From Thalassorhabdomicrobium marinisediminis (GTDB lineage: Bacteria > Pseudomonadota > Alphaproteobacteria > Rhodobacterales > Rhodobacteraceae), in NCBI RefSeq assembly GCF_003072065.1, contig NZ_QCYG01000010.1, forward strand, positions 1 through 64,000: DNA of 64,000 nt, written 5' to 3'. The notes under the pieces are model-generated. The model was not told where the DNA came from. It made no database searches and was given only the letters and a program-made list of their open reading frames with translations. Made by a program: the position numbers and the translations under genes. Positions within the stretch are counted from its first letter, which is position 1. Each line of letters starts with the position of its first letter. Below are positions 17,168 through 25,192 of this stretch, piece by piece.

Positions 17168-18732
17168 GCCGGCACCCCTTCCCGTCCGCCGGTCATCGCG
17201 GCCCCCACGGCGATGGCGTCCAGCCCGTCGCGCGGGAAGATGGCGTTCAAGGCCCCGTCGCAGAGCACGCCAACGCGGTCGGACAGGGCGAACAACTCCT
17301 CAAGGTCGCTGCTCACGAGAACCACAGCGCAGCCGGTCGCCGCTAATTCGAGGATCTGCTTGTGGATGAAGGTAATCGCGCCTACGTCGACGCCCCAGCA
17401 GGGGTTCTCCACCACCAGAAGCTGCGGGCGGGCCGACAACTCACGCGCGACGACGATCTTCTGCTGGTTCCCACCCGAGAGCTTCGCCACCGTCTGCCGG
17501 TCCGAGGGGGTGCGGATGTCGAAGCGGTCGATCAGGTCGCGGCTGAACTTGCGGATGCGGGATTTCGTCAGGAAGCCGCGGGTGGAAAAGGCGCTTTTGC
17601 CCTCGCGTCCGGCGATCAGGTTTTCCGCAACGGAGCCCGCCTGCGCCAGCCCCATCGCCATGCGGTCCTCAGCCATGTAGCCCAGCCCCAGCGCGCGGCG
17701 CGCGGCCACGTCGAGCGGCAGGATGTCACGGCCCGCGAAACGCACCGCGCCCTGTGCGCCTTCCAGCCCGACGAGCGCGTTGACCAGCTCTTTCTGGCCA
17801 TTGCCGGACACGCCGGCGATGCCGAACACCTCGCCCGCGTGGACCTCGAAGTTTACGTCGCGCAGGGCGGGCTTGCCCTGTTGCCGCTGCACGGTAAGGT
17901 TGGCGACCGAAAGCACCACATCGGCCCCCGCGGCGCTGTGTTTCTCAACCACCTCAATCCTATCGCCCACCATAAGCTCGGCCAGTTCTGCCGTGTTGGT
18001 CTCTGCCGTGGCCCGTTCGGCCACCAGCTTGCCCCGCCGCATGACCAGAATCCGGTCGGCGTTGTCCATCACCTCATCCAGCTTGTGGGTGATCAGCACG
18101 ATCGACGTGCCCTGCGCCTGCAACCGCGCCAGCATCCGGTACAGCGCGATGCTTTCCTGCGGCGTGAGCACCGCCGTCGGCTCATCCAGAATGACGACCG
18201 AAGCACCGCGATAGAGCAGTTTGACGATCTCGACCTGTTGACGCGCATCGACGGGCAGATCGGCCACCTTGCGATCCAGATCGAGGGCGAAATCGAAGTC
18301 GCGCAGGATCTCTGTCGCCCGAGCGCGGTGGGTGGCAAGGGGGATGCGCCCACCGCGGCCGGTGTCCTCTTGTCCGACGATGATGTTTTCCAGCACCGTC
18401 AGATCAGGGTAGAGCATGAAATGCTGGTGCACCATGCCCAGCCCCGCCGCAATCGCGTCGCGCGCCGACCGCATCGCCTGTGGCCGCCCCGCGATTTCCA
18501 CCGTCCCCGCGTCCGGATCGAGCAGCCCGAACAGGATGCCCATGGTGGTGGATTTGCCGGCGCCGTTCTCTCCGATCAGGGCGAGGAATTCGCCTTTGCG
18601 CACTTCGAACGACACGTCTTGCAAGGCCTGCGTCGCTCCGAAGGCCTTGCTGATGCCCGACAGGCGGCAGACCGCAGGCGTTGACGTTTCATTCTGCTTC
18701 ACACGCGCCCCCACGGTCGGCCTGCCTTCCAT
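17164..18732 (-). CDS. Nucleoside/BMP-type ABC ATPase with two nucleotide-binding domains
   Basis: This 522-residue protein resembles YufO/NupO and the sugar ATPases RbsA/MglA. The first domain has an intact Walker A (GENGAGKST), an ABC-signature region (VDARQQVEIVKLLYRG) and Walker B (VVILDEPTAVL). The second domain has a degenerate P-loop (GVSGNGQKE) but a good signature (KLSGGNQQKIVVAREL), the pattern usual for this family. It follows the binding-protein gene after a hairpin of 7 base pairs and overlaps the permease gene. Confidence 0.92.
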   Translation of the reverse strand: MEGRPTVGARVKQNETSTPAVCRLSGISKAFGATQALQDVSFEVRKGEFLALIGENGAGKSTTMGILFGLLDPDAGTVEIAGRPQAMRSARDAIAAGLGMVHQHFMLYPDLTVLENIIVGQEDTGRGGRIPLATHRARATEILRDFDFALDLDRKVADLPVDARQQVEIVKLLYRGASVVILDEPTAVLTPQESIALYRMLARLQAQGTSIVLITHKLDEVMDNADRILVMRRGKLVAERATAETNTAELAELMVGDRIEVVEKHSAAGADVVLSVANLTVQRQQGKPALRDVNFEVHAGEVFGIAGVSGNGQKELVNALVGLEGAQGAVRFAGRDILPLDVAARRALGLGYMAEDRMAMGLAQAGSVAENLIAGREGKSAFSTRGFLTKSRIRKFSRDLIDRFDIRTPSDRQTVAKLSGGNQQKIVVARELSARPQLLVVENPCWGVDVGAITFIHKQILELAATGCAVVLVSSDLEELFALSDRVGVLCDGALNAIFPRDGLDAIAVGAAMTGGREGVPA

Positions 18733-18754
18733 TTACCGCCACGCCTGCAGCGGC

Positions 18755-18772
18755 CTGAACCCTTCGGTTCAG
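18755..18772. terminator. Intra-operon hairpin after the binding-protein gene
   Basis: CTGAACC-CTTC-GGTTCAG is a perfect 7-bp hairpin that overlaps the stop codon of the binding-protein gene and precedes the ATPase gene. Such hairpins often attenuate transcription or protect the upstream mRNA so that the binding protein is made in excess. No T run is present on the minus strand. Confidence 0.5.
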
Positions 18773-19797
18773 TTCGCCATCAGCGGATCGTTGACCTCAA
18801 GCGTGCCGTCGATGATCTCTTGGGCGATGGCCTGCACCTGTGCGGCCACCTCGGGATCCTCTGCGATCATGCAGCCACTTTCGGCCATCACGGCAGGATC
18901 GCTCAGCGCCACCGCGCCCATGCCACCCTCGGCCAGCCCGTAAGAGGCAAAGTGCGCCTCAGCCCCGCCCTGAATGGCTTCGATGGACTGCAGGATCGCT
19001 TCGTCCACCTGCTTGAGGGCGACGTCATACATCTGCCCCGGTGCCGCGTCGCACTGGATCGTGTCCACGGCCATGGTAATGAAGCCCTGTTCGCTCGCCG
19101 CTTCGAACACCCCGTAGGAGCCGCCCGCAGCCGCGCCGTAGATCACGTCGGCCCCGGCCGCACTCAGCGCCAGCGCCTGTTCCTTCGCGCGCACCGGATC
19201 GGAGAAGGCGTTCTGCCCGCCGACCCAGCGGGTCTCCACGGTCACATCGGGGTTCACGTGCTTCGCGCCATCGGCAAAACCGCCGGTGAAGCGGTGCATG
19301 AAGGGAATGTCGATCGGGCCGACCACGCCGACGGTGCCCGTCTCGGTCTTGAGGCCGGCGATTGCGCCCATCAGGAACGACGATTCATGCTCGCGGAAGA
19401 CAGCGCAATGCACGTTGGCGGGGCGCTCCTCGGACGGGCAAGCATCGACCAGAAGAAAGTCTGTATCCGGCGCGGTGGGGGCGACTTCCATCACGCCATC
19501 CACGGCCGAGAAGCTGATGCCGATAATGATATCCGCGCCGACGCTGGCGGCGGCATAAAGGTTTTCGAGCATCGCTTGCGGAGCTTCGCTTTCATAGGTC
19601 TCGACGCTCGCGCCGATCTGCTCACCCGCGGCTTCCGCGCCGGCCCGTCCGAGAACGAGGAACGGGTTGTTCCCGATGGGGTTCGGCGTGATGTAGATGA
19701 TCGAGGTGTCCTGCGCCGTGGCCGCCGCTCCCGAAAGCGCAAGCGTCAACCCCGTTGCCAAGGCCGTCGTCAGGTATTTTGCCGTGAAATGTGCCAT
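18769..19797 (-). CDS. BMP-family nucleoside-binding protein
   Basis: This 342-residue periplasmic solute receptor has a Sec signal peptide ending in GAAATAQD (cleavage AxA) and no lipobox, unlike the lipoprotein BmpA/PnrA of Gram-positives and spirochaetes. The mature part has the BMP features GADIIIGISFSAVDGVMEVA, TGTVGVVGPIDIPFMHRFTGGF and ADVIYGAAAGGSYGVFEAA. Known members bind purine nucleosides. It is the first gene of the importer operon and is divergent from purine nucleoside phosphorylase, which supports a nucleoside substrate. Confidence 0.9.
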   Translation of the reverse strand: MAHFTAKYLTTALATGLTLALSGAAATAQDTSIIYITPNPIGNNPFLVLGRAGAEAAGEQIGASVETYESEAPQAMLENLYAAASVGADIIIGISFSAVDGVMEVAPTAPDTDFLLVDACPSEERPANVHCAVFREHESSFLMGAIAGLKTETGTVGVVGPIDIPFMHRFTGGFADGAKHVNPDVTVETRWVGGQNAFSDPVRAKEQALALSAAGADVIYGAAAGGSYGVFEAASEQGFITMAVDTIQCDAAPGQMYDVALKQVDEAILQSIEAIQGGAEAHFASYGLAEGGMGAVALSDPAVMAESGCMIAEDPEVAAQVQAIAQEIIDGTLEVNDPLMAN

Positions 19798-20026
19798 CTG
19801 GTCTGGCTCCCTGTTGTGTCAGCTCCAAGCCGCCCCTGCGGCCCTGTTCACCCGCCTTGTAAGCCGCATCGGCGGCACACGACAAGCACGGAATGAACCC
19901 TCCATACCGCAGGCTCCGCGATTTTTGCACAAATGTCAACGCGCCTGTTTTTTGTGTTTTTTCTTTCCTTTCCGGAATTGACGGTGCTAAGGATTGGCCG
20001 GTCAAACCGGACAGGGGGAACGAGTC
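19798..20026. promoter_or_regulatory. Divergent control region of the nucleoside import and catabolism operons
   Basis: The 229 bases between the two operons contain an AT-rich block (19921-19972). This includes TTTTTGCACAAATGTCAACG, in which TGTCAA reads as TTGACA on the minus strand, and a T-rich stretch TGTTTTTTGTGTTTTTTC. This is the likely promoter area for both directions and the likely SorC operator. AGGGGGA is the ribosome site for the plus-strand gene. A single exact operator cannot be fixed by eye. Confidence 0.45.
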
Positions 20027-20869
20027 ATGCTTAAGGCGCAAGTGTTGGAAGCGGTCGAGGCGATCCGAAAGCGAAGCGACGTGGTGCCCGAACTGGCGCT
20101 GGTTCTGGGGTCCGGCCTGGGGCCGCTGGCGGACCATATCGACGGCGTGACGATCCCCTATTCCGAGATTCCCCATTTTCCCGTCTCGACCGTGCAGGGT
20201 CACGACGGGGTTCTGATCGTCGGCACCCTGTTCGGCCGCACCTGCGTGGCGATGCGGGGTCGGGTGCATATGTATGAAGGTTATTCCGCGCAAGAGGTCA
20301 CCTTTCCGATGCGGGTCATGGCGGCCCTGGGCGCGACGACCACGGTGATCACCAATGCCGCCGGTGGCATGGGCGATGGCATGGTGGTGGGCGACATCGT
20401 CGCCATCGAGGACCATCTGTCGCTGGCTGTGGCCGCCGGGTTCGACCCCTTGCGCGGCCCCAATGAACCCGCCTTCGGTGAGCGGTTCGTGTCAATGAAC
20501 AAGGCCTATGACCCCGAGCTGATCGCGCTGGTGCAATCTCTGTCGCCGATGGTGTCGCGGGGGGTCTATGGCCATGCCATCGGCCCCAGTTTCGAGCCCC
20601 CGGCGCTGATCCGGTTCCTCAAGCAGGCGGGCGTCGATCTGGTGGGCATGTCCACCGTGCCCGAAGTGATCGTCGCGCGGCACATGGGGCTGAAGGTTCT
20701 GGCGCTTTCGGCCGTGACCAATATCGCCGTCAGCTCCGTCAACGACGCCCATGTCACCAACGAGGATGAGGTCTGGGAAGCGGTCAAACTGGTGCAGCCC
20801 AAGCTGCTCACGTTGATGGAGGCGCTGATCCCCGTCCTGCCCCGCGCCGACAGCGGGTCCGCAGCATGA
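20027..20869 (+). CDS. Purine nucleoside phosphorylase, trimeric type
   Basis: The enzyme splits a purine nucleoside with phosphate into base and (5-substituted) ribose-1-phosphate. The 280-residue protein has the phosphate/ribose site segments VLGSGLGPLAD, MRGRVHMYEGY and TNAAGGMGDGM, the GPSFE and TN residues associated with 6-oxopurines, and GMSTVPEVIVARHMGLKVL. I chose the ATG at 20027 with AGGGGGA upstream over a TTG 33 bases earlier. By eye the position of the 5'-OH-binding His of mammalian PNP (in NHEEV) is Glu here (NEDEV), so the 5' group recognised may not be hydroxyl. The ATGA overlap with the deaminase gene indicates coupling. Confidence 0.9.
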   Translation: MLKAQVLEAVEAIRKRSDVVPELALVLGSGLGPLADHIDGVTIPYSEIPHFPVSTVQGHDGVLIVGTLFGRTCVAMRGRVHMYEGYSAQEVTFPMRVMAALGATTTVITNAAGGMGDGMVVGDIVAIEDHLSLAVAAGFDPLRGPNEPAFGERFVSMNKAYDPELIALVQSLSPMVSRGVYGHAIGPSFEPPALIRFLKQAGVDLVGMSTVPEVIVARHMGLKVLALSAVTNIAVSSVNDAHVTNEDEVWEAVKLVQPKLLTLMEALIPVLPRADSGSAA

Positions 20870-22182
20870 ACGTGCAGGTCGATACCTTAATCCACAACGG
20901 CACCGTCCTGACCATGGATGCCGAACGCACGGTGCATGACGGAGGTTTCGTCGCGCTCACCGATGGCAAGATCAGCCATGTGGGTCCCGCGTCCGGCGCC
21001 GCAGAGCTGGCCGCGACGACTCGCATCGACGCGCAGGGCGGGCTGATCCTGCCCGGCTTCATCAACACCCATTGCCACGCGGCGATGGCGCTGTTTCGCG
21101 GGCTGGCGGACAACGTCAATCTGGACGGGTTCCTCAACACTGTCTGGGCCGCCGAAGCCGCCCACATCACGCCCGAAACCGTCGAACAGGGCGCGGCGCT
21201 GGCTATGGCGGAAATGGCCCTGGGCGGGGTGACCCATGTGCTGGATATGTATTGGTATCCGGACGCCACCATCACCGCCGCGCGGACCGTGGGCCTTGGC
21301 ATCACCTCGGGCCCGCCGATGTTGAACGTCGAGGGCGTGGACGGGCTGTCGTGGGACGACCGGATCGCTTTCACGCGCAATTTTCTGGCCCGCTATACCG
21401 AGGTTGACGGGGTGCAGCCGATGCTGGTGCCCCACGGGTGCTATACGCTCGATGCCGACAAGCTGGCACAGATCGCCCAGCTTGCGCAGTCGGAGGGCGT
21501 CGGCGTTCATATCCACGCGGCCGAAGCCGATTGGGAAATGGACCTTGTGCAAAAGGCCTATGGCACGACCCCGATCCGCGCGTTGCAGCAGGCCGGTCTG
21601 TTGGAGCAACCGCTGTTGCTCGCCCACGCGGTGCATCTGGACGACGCCGAGATCGACATGCTTGCCGCCGCGAACGTCGCCGTGGCCCATTGTCCGCTGT
21701 CCAATGCCAAGCTCGCCTCAGGCACGGCGCGGATCGGCGATCTTGCGGCTAAGGGCGTAACCCTCTCGCTGGGCACGGACGGGCCGGCCAGCGGCAACGA
21801 CCTTGATATGTTCGCCACCATGCGCCTTACCGCGCTGCTGCACAATCTGCGCACCGGCACCTCGGACACGCTGCACGCCCGCGACATCGTCGCCATGGCG
21901 ACCTGCGGCGGGGCGGCCGCGCTGGGTCTGGCGGACCGGACCGGCACGCTTGAGGTGGGCAAACAGGGCGACGTGACCGTGATCGCCACCGATGCACCGC
22001 ACAACGTGCCCACTTACGACCCCTATTCGACGCTGGTGTTCAGCGCCGGCCGCAGCGACGTGCGCCACGTCTTCGCGCGCGGCCGGGCGATCGTCAGCGA
22101 CCGCGCGCTGACCACGCCGGTCGCGCCGCTGATCGACGATGTGAAACGGCTGGCCACAGCCATCAGAAGTGAGACGACGTAA
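20866..22182 (+). CDS. MTA/SAH deaminase-type amidohydrolase
   Basis: This 438-residue metal-dependent hydrolase belongs to the MtaD/TrzN group, known for deaminating 5'-methylthioadenosine, S-adenosylhomocysteine and adenosine. The metal site is visible as THCH (His69, His71), HIHAAEADWEMD, LAHAVHLDD and LGTDGPASGNDLDM. Its gene overlaps the phosphorylase stop (ATGA) and its own stop overlaps the MtnA start (TAATG). Deamination before phosphorolysis fits the 6-oxopurine motifs of the upstream phosphorylase: adenine nucleoside to inosine-type nucleoside to hypoxanthine plus sugar-1-phosphate. Substrate choice among MTA, SAH, 5'-deoxyadenosine and adenosine is not decidable by motif. Confidence 0.88.
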   Translation: MNVQVDTLIHNGTVLTMDAERTVHDGGFVALTDGKISHVGPASGAAELAATTRIDAQGGLILPGFINTHCHAAMALFRGLADNVNLDGFLNTVWAAEAAHITPETVEQGAALAMAEMALGGVTHVLDMYWYPDATITAARTVGLGITSGPPMLNVEGVDGLSWDDRIAFTRNFLARYTEVDGVQPMLVPHGCYTLDADKLAQIAQLAQSEGVGVHIHAAEADWEMDLVQKAYGTTPIRALQQAGLLEQPLLLAHAVHLDDAEIDMLAAANVAVAHCPLSNAKLASGTARIGDLAAKGVTLSLGTDGPASGNDLDMFATMRLTALLHNLRTGTSDTLHARDIVAMATCGGAAALGLADRTGTLEVGKQGDVTVIATDAPHNVPTYDPYSTLVFSAGRSDVRHVFARGRAIVSDRALTTPVAPLIDDVKRLATAIRSETT

Positions 22183-23249
22183 TGGCATTTCGTGCAATTG
22201 AATGGCTGGATGACAGCGACACCCTGCAGCTGATCGACCAGAAGGTCCTGCCGCAGCAGGTGCGCTATCTTGAGCTGAACACCACCGCCGAGATTGCGCG
22301 CGCGATCCATGACATGACGGTGCGCGGTGCGCCCGCCATCGGGGTCGCCGCCGCGTTCGGCATCTTGCAAGCGGCCCGCAGCTTTGCCGACGCGCCCGCA
22401 GAGGAGATGCAGAGCGCCCTGCAACAGGCCGACGCGGTGCTGCGGGCCTCGCGCCCGACGGCGGTCAACCTGTTCTGGGCGCTGGACCGGATGAAGGCCG
22501 TCTGGGCCGATGCTACAGATCCCGCCAACCTGCCCGCGGCCCTACACCGCGAAGCACTGGCCATCGAGGAAGACGACATCGCCGTGAACCGCGCGATTTC
22601 CGCCGAGGCGCTGAAGATCCTGCCGCAGAAGGTGACGTTCTTCCACCACTGCAACACCGGATCGCTTGCCACCGTCGATCTGGGCACCGCGCTTGGCATC
22701 ATCCGCAGCGCCCATGAGGCGGGGCACGAGGTGTTCGCCTACCTTGATGAGACCCGCCCCCGCCTGCAGGGAGCGAAGTTGTCGTCGTTCGAACTGCTGG
22801 AATTCGGCGTGCCCCATGCCATCGTCGTGGACGGCGCGTCAGCCCATATCATGCGCACACAGGACGTGGACATCGCCGTGGTCGGCTGTGACCGCGTCGC
22901 GGCGAACGGCGATGTGGCCAACAAGATCGGCACCTATAACCTCGCCCTCGCGGCCGCCGACAACGACGTGCCTTTCTATGTCGCCGCCCCCATGTCCACC
23001 ATCGATTTCGCGACCCCCGACGGCGACGCCATCGAGATCGAGGAGCGCGACAGCGCCGAAGTGACCGAGATCAACGGCCACGCCATCGCGCCGCCCGACG
23101 CGCCCGCGTTCAATCCGGCCTTCGATGTGACACCGAACCGCCTGATCGCGGGGATCATCACCGAATACGGCATCGCCCGCCCGCCCTTTACCGACAGTCT
23201 GGCCGCGATGCGAACCGCACAGCAAAATGCCCTCAAGGAGGACGTATGA
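22182..23249 (+). CDS. mtnA: 5-methylthioribose-1-phosphate isomerase (aldose-1-phosphate isomerase)
   Basis: MtnA converts 5-methylthioribose-1-phosphate to the corresponding ribulose-1-phosphate; the family is related to eIF2B and to archaeal ribose-1,5-bisphosphate isomerase. The 355-residue protein has MTVRGAPAIGVAAAFG, the catalytic cysteine in HHCNTGSLAT (Cys157) and the catalytic aspartate in VGCDRVAANGDVANKIGTY (Asp237). Start and stop overlap both neighbours by 1-4 bases. In the usual methionine salvage pathway mtnB and further genes follow; here a transketolase and a RuBisCO-like protein do, so the ketose product is channelled differently. Confidence 0.93.
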   Translation: MAFRAIEWLDDSDTLQLIDQKVLPQQVRYLELNTTAEIARAIHDMTVRGAPAIGVAAAFGILQAARSFADAPAEEMQSALQQADAVLRASRPTAVNLFWALDRMKAVWADATDPANLPAALHREALAIEEDDIAVNRAISAEALKILPQKVTFFHHCNTGSLATVDLGTALGIIRSAHEAGHEVFAYLDETRPRLQGAKLSSFELLEFGVPHAIVVDGASAHIMRTQDVDIAVVGCDRVAANGDVANKIGTYNLALAAADNDVPFYVAAPMSTIDFATPDGDAIEIEERDSAEVTEINGHAIAPPDAPAFNPAFDVTPNRLIAGIITEYGIARPPFTDSLAAMRTAQQNALKEDV

Positions 23250-24172
23250 GAAACGAAAAAACCACCGAAGACATCGCACTGGGCATCCGCCGCCGCGTCT
23301 TCGAACATGCCATGCGCAACAACGGCGGGTATCTGTCTCAGGCCTGCTCGGCCGCCGAGCAGCTCGCCTGGCTCTATAACGAAGAGCTGAACCTTGGCGC
23401 GCCGACCTTGCCGATGATCCCGAAACCCTTTGAGGGGGTGCCCCATGCGGACAACCCCGATTACCACACTGGCGCGGGTTACAACGGCCCGTTCGAGCCC
23501 GAGTTCGACCGGCTGTTCATCGCGCCCGCGCATTACGCGCTCGTCGCCTATGCCACGCTGGTGGAAACCGGACGCATGGCCGCCGAAGGGCTCGAGATGT
23601 TCAATCAGGACGGCTCAAGCGTCGAGATGATCGGCGCGGAGCATTCGCCGGGGATGGAGGTTCACAACGGCACACTTGGCATCGGTCTTTCGACCGCCGC
23701 CGGTCTGGCCTGGGGGCGCAAGCGGCGCGGCGAAACGGGCCGGGTTTGGGTCTATATGTCCGACGGCGAGGTGCAGGAGGGCCAGACCTGGGAAGCCATT
23801 CAGGCCTGCGCGCATCACCGGATCGACAACGTCAAGGCGATCATGGATGTGAACAACCAGCAATGTGACGGCGCCATGGACAGCGTCATGGAAGTGCGCG
23901 ACATCAAGGCCAAGATCGAAGCCTTTGGCGGCGTCGCCGTCGAGTGCGACGCCCACAATCTTGACGAGATGCGCGAAGCGGCCAAAACCCCGCACGAGGG
24001 CAAGCCGCTGATCATTCTGGCGCAGTCCAACCCGTTCCACGCGATGCCGATCCTGGAAGAGCGGTTCCCCCGCCTCCACTACGTGCGCTTCAAATCCGAA
24101 GAGGAACGCGCCCGCATGAATGCCTCAATCGCCGAGTCGCTGGGTGTCGAACCCATCGACTACGCCCACTAA
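23246..24172 (+). CDS. Transketolase, N-terminal (TPP-binding) subunit
   Basis: This 308-residue protein covers the TPP pyrophosphate-binding domain of transketolase. Motifs are HSPGMEVHNGTLGIGLSTAAG and the TPP/Mg motif SDGEVQEGQTWEA...DVNNQQCDG (residues 172-209). The first glycine of the usual GDG is serine, which is uncommon. It overlaps mtnA by 4 bases. Split transketolases occur in archaea and in specialised bacterial pathways, often with altered substrates. In this operon it would work with the C-terminal subunit on the ketose phosphate made by MtnA and the RuBisCO-like protein. Confidence 0.9.
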   Translation: MRNEKTTEDIALGIRRRVFEHAMRNNGGYLSQACSAAEQLAWLYNEELNLGAPTLPMIPKPFEGVPHADNPDYHTGAGYNGPFEPEFDRLFIAPAHYALVAYATLVETGRMAAEGLEMFNQDGSSVEMIGAEHSPGMEVHNGTLGIGLSTAAGLAWGRKRRGETGRVWVYMSDGEVQEGQTWEAIQACAHHRIDNVKAIMDVNNQQCDGAMDSVMEVRDIKAKIEAFGGVAVECDAHNLDEMREAAKTPHEGKPLIILAQSNPFHAMPILEERFPRLHYVRFKSEEERARMNASIAESLGVEPIDYAH

Positions 24173-24187
24173 GCCGGAGTTGTCCCA

Positions 24188-25192
24188 ATGGTAGAAATGG
24201 TAAACCGCCCCTATGAGGCGGCCTTCGAAAAACACGCCTTGGCCAATCCGGACGTCTTGTGCATCTCGGCCGACCTCACCTCGTCGTGCGAGATCGACAA
24301 GTTCCGCGACAACCACCCCGACCAATTCCTGTCGATGGGCATGGCCGAGCAGAACATGATGAGCTTTTGCGGCGGCCTTGGCCTCGCCGGTTACCGCCCC
24401 TTCGTGCACACCTTTGGCGTGTTCACCTACCGGCGGCCCTATGACCAGCTCATGGCGTCGATCGCCTATCCCCGGCGCAAGGTGCGGATCATGGGTTTTC
24501 TGCCCGGTATCACCACCCCCGGAGGCATGACCCATCAGGCCATCGAAGACATCAGCGTCATGCGGTCGATGCCGAACATGACGATCCTCGAGACCGGCGA
24601 CGCGACCGAGGTCGAAAGCATCTGCGAAGCCGCAGACAGCATCGACGGTCCGGTCTATTGCCGCGTGCTGCGCGGCTCGGTCCCGCGTCTGTTCGACACG
24701 CCGATTGTCGTGGGCCAGATGCGGGAGATCTCGCTGGGCGAGGACGTGTTGATCGTCACCGCGGGCATCACAACCGAAGAGGCGCTGCGCGCGACGGCGG
24801 CGTTGGAAAAGGCCGGTGTGTCGGTGCGGCACCTGCACCTCAACACCATCAAACCGTTCAACGATCAGGCGCTTCTGGACCATATCAATTCGGTCAGGGG
24901 CGGTGTGATCACCCTGGAAAACCACGTCACCGAAGGTGGAATAGGGTCGCTTGTGGCCGAAGTCATGGCCGACAACGGCGTTGGCAAGAAGTTGCGGCGG
25001 CTGGGCCTGAAAGACACCTACGCCCACGGCGGCAGCCGCGCCTATCTGATGCGCTATTACGGGCTGGACGCGCTGGCGCTGACGCAAGGGGTTGAAGAGC
25101 TTCTGGGCCAGCCGCTCAACATCACCGAAGACGATCTGGCGCAGGCGCGGGTCGAGGCGGTTCATTCGCTCGCCAAGGCCGAAGGCCTCTGA
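24188..25192 (+). CDS. Transketolase, C-terminal (pyrimidine-binding) subunit
   Basis: This 334-residue protein carries the PYR domain and the C-terminal domain of transketolase. It contains the catalytic glutamate segment LSMGMAEQNMMSFCGGLGLAG, the aromatic YRPFVHTFGVFTYRRPYDQL and the ALENHVTEGG-like ITLENHVTEGGIGSLVAEVM. It follows the N-terminal subunit after 15 bases and ends in a TGATG overlap with the RuBisCO-like gene. The two subunits together match the length of a normal transketolase but lack the extra insertions of housekeeping TktA. Confidence 0.9.
   Translation: MVEMVNRPYEAAFEKHALANPDVLCISADLTSSCEIDKFRDNHPDQFLSMGMAEQNMMSFCGGLGLAGYRPFVHTFGVFTYRRPYDQLMASIAYPRRKVRIMGFLPGITTPGGMTHQAIEDISVMRSMPNMTILETGDATEVESICEAADSIDGPVYCRVLRGSVPRLFDTPIVVGQMREISLGEDVLIVTAGITTEEALRATAALEKAGVSVRHLHLNTIKPFNDQALLDHINSVRGGVITLENHVTEGGIGSLVAEVMADNGVGKKLRRLGLKDTYAHGGSRAYLMRYYGLDALALTQGVEELLGQPLNITEDDLAQARVEAVHSLAKAEGL

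Noticed and set aside
19984-20006. A clear sigma-70 promoter for the phosphorylase operon
   Set aside because: TTGACG at 19978-19983 has no acceptable -10 hexamer at the right distance, so I did not call it.
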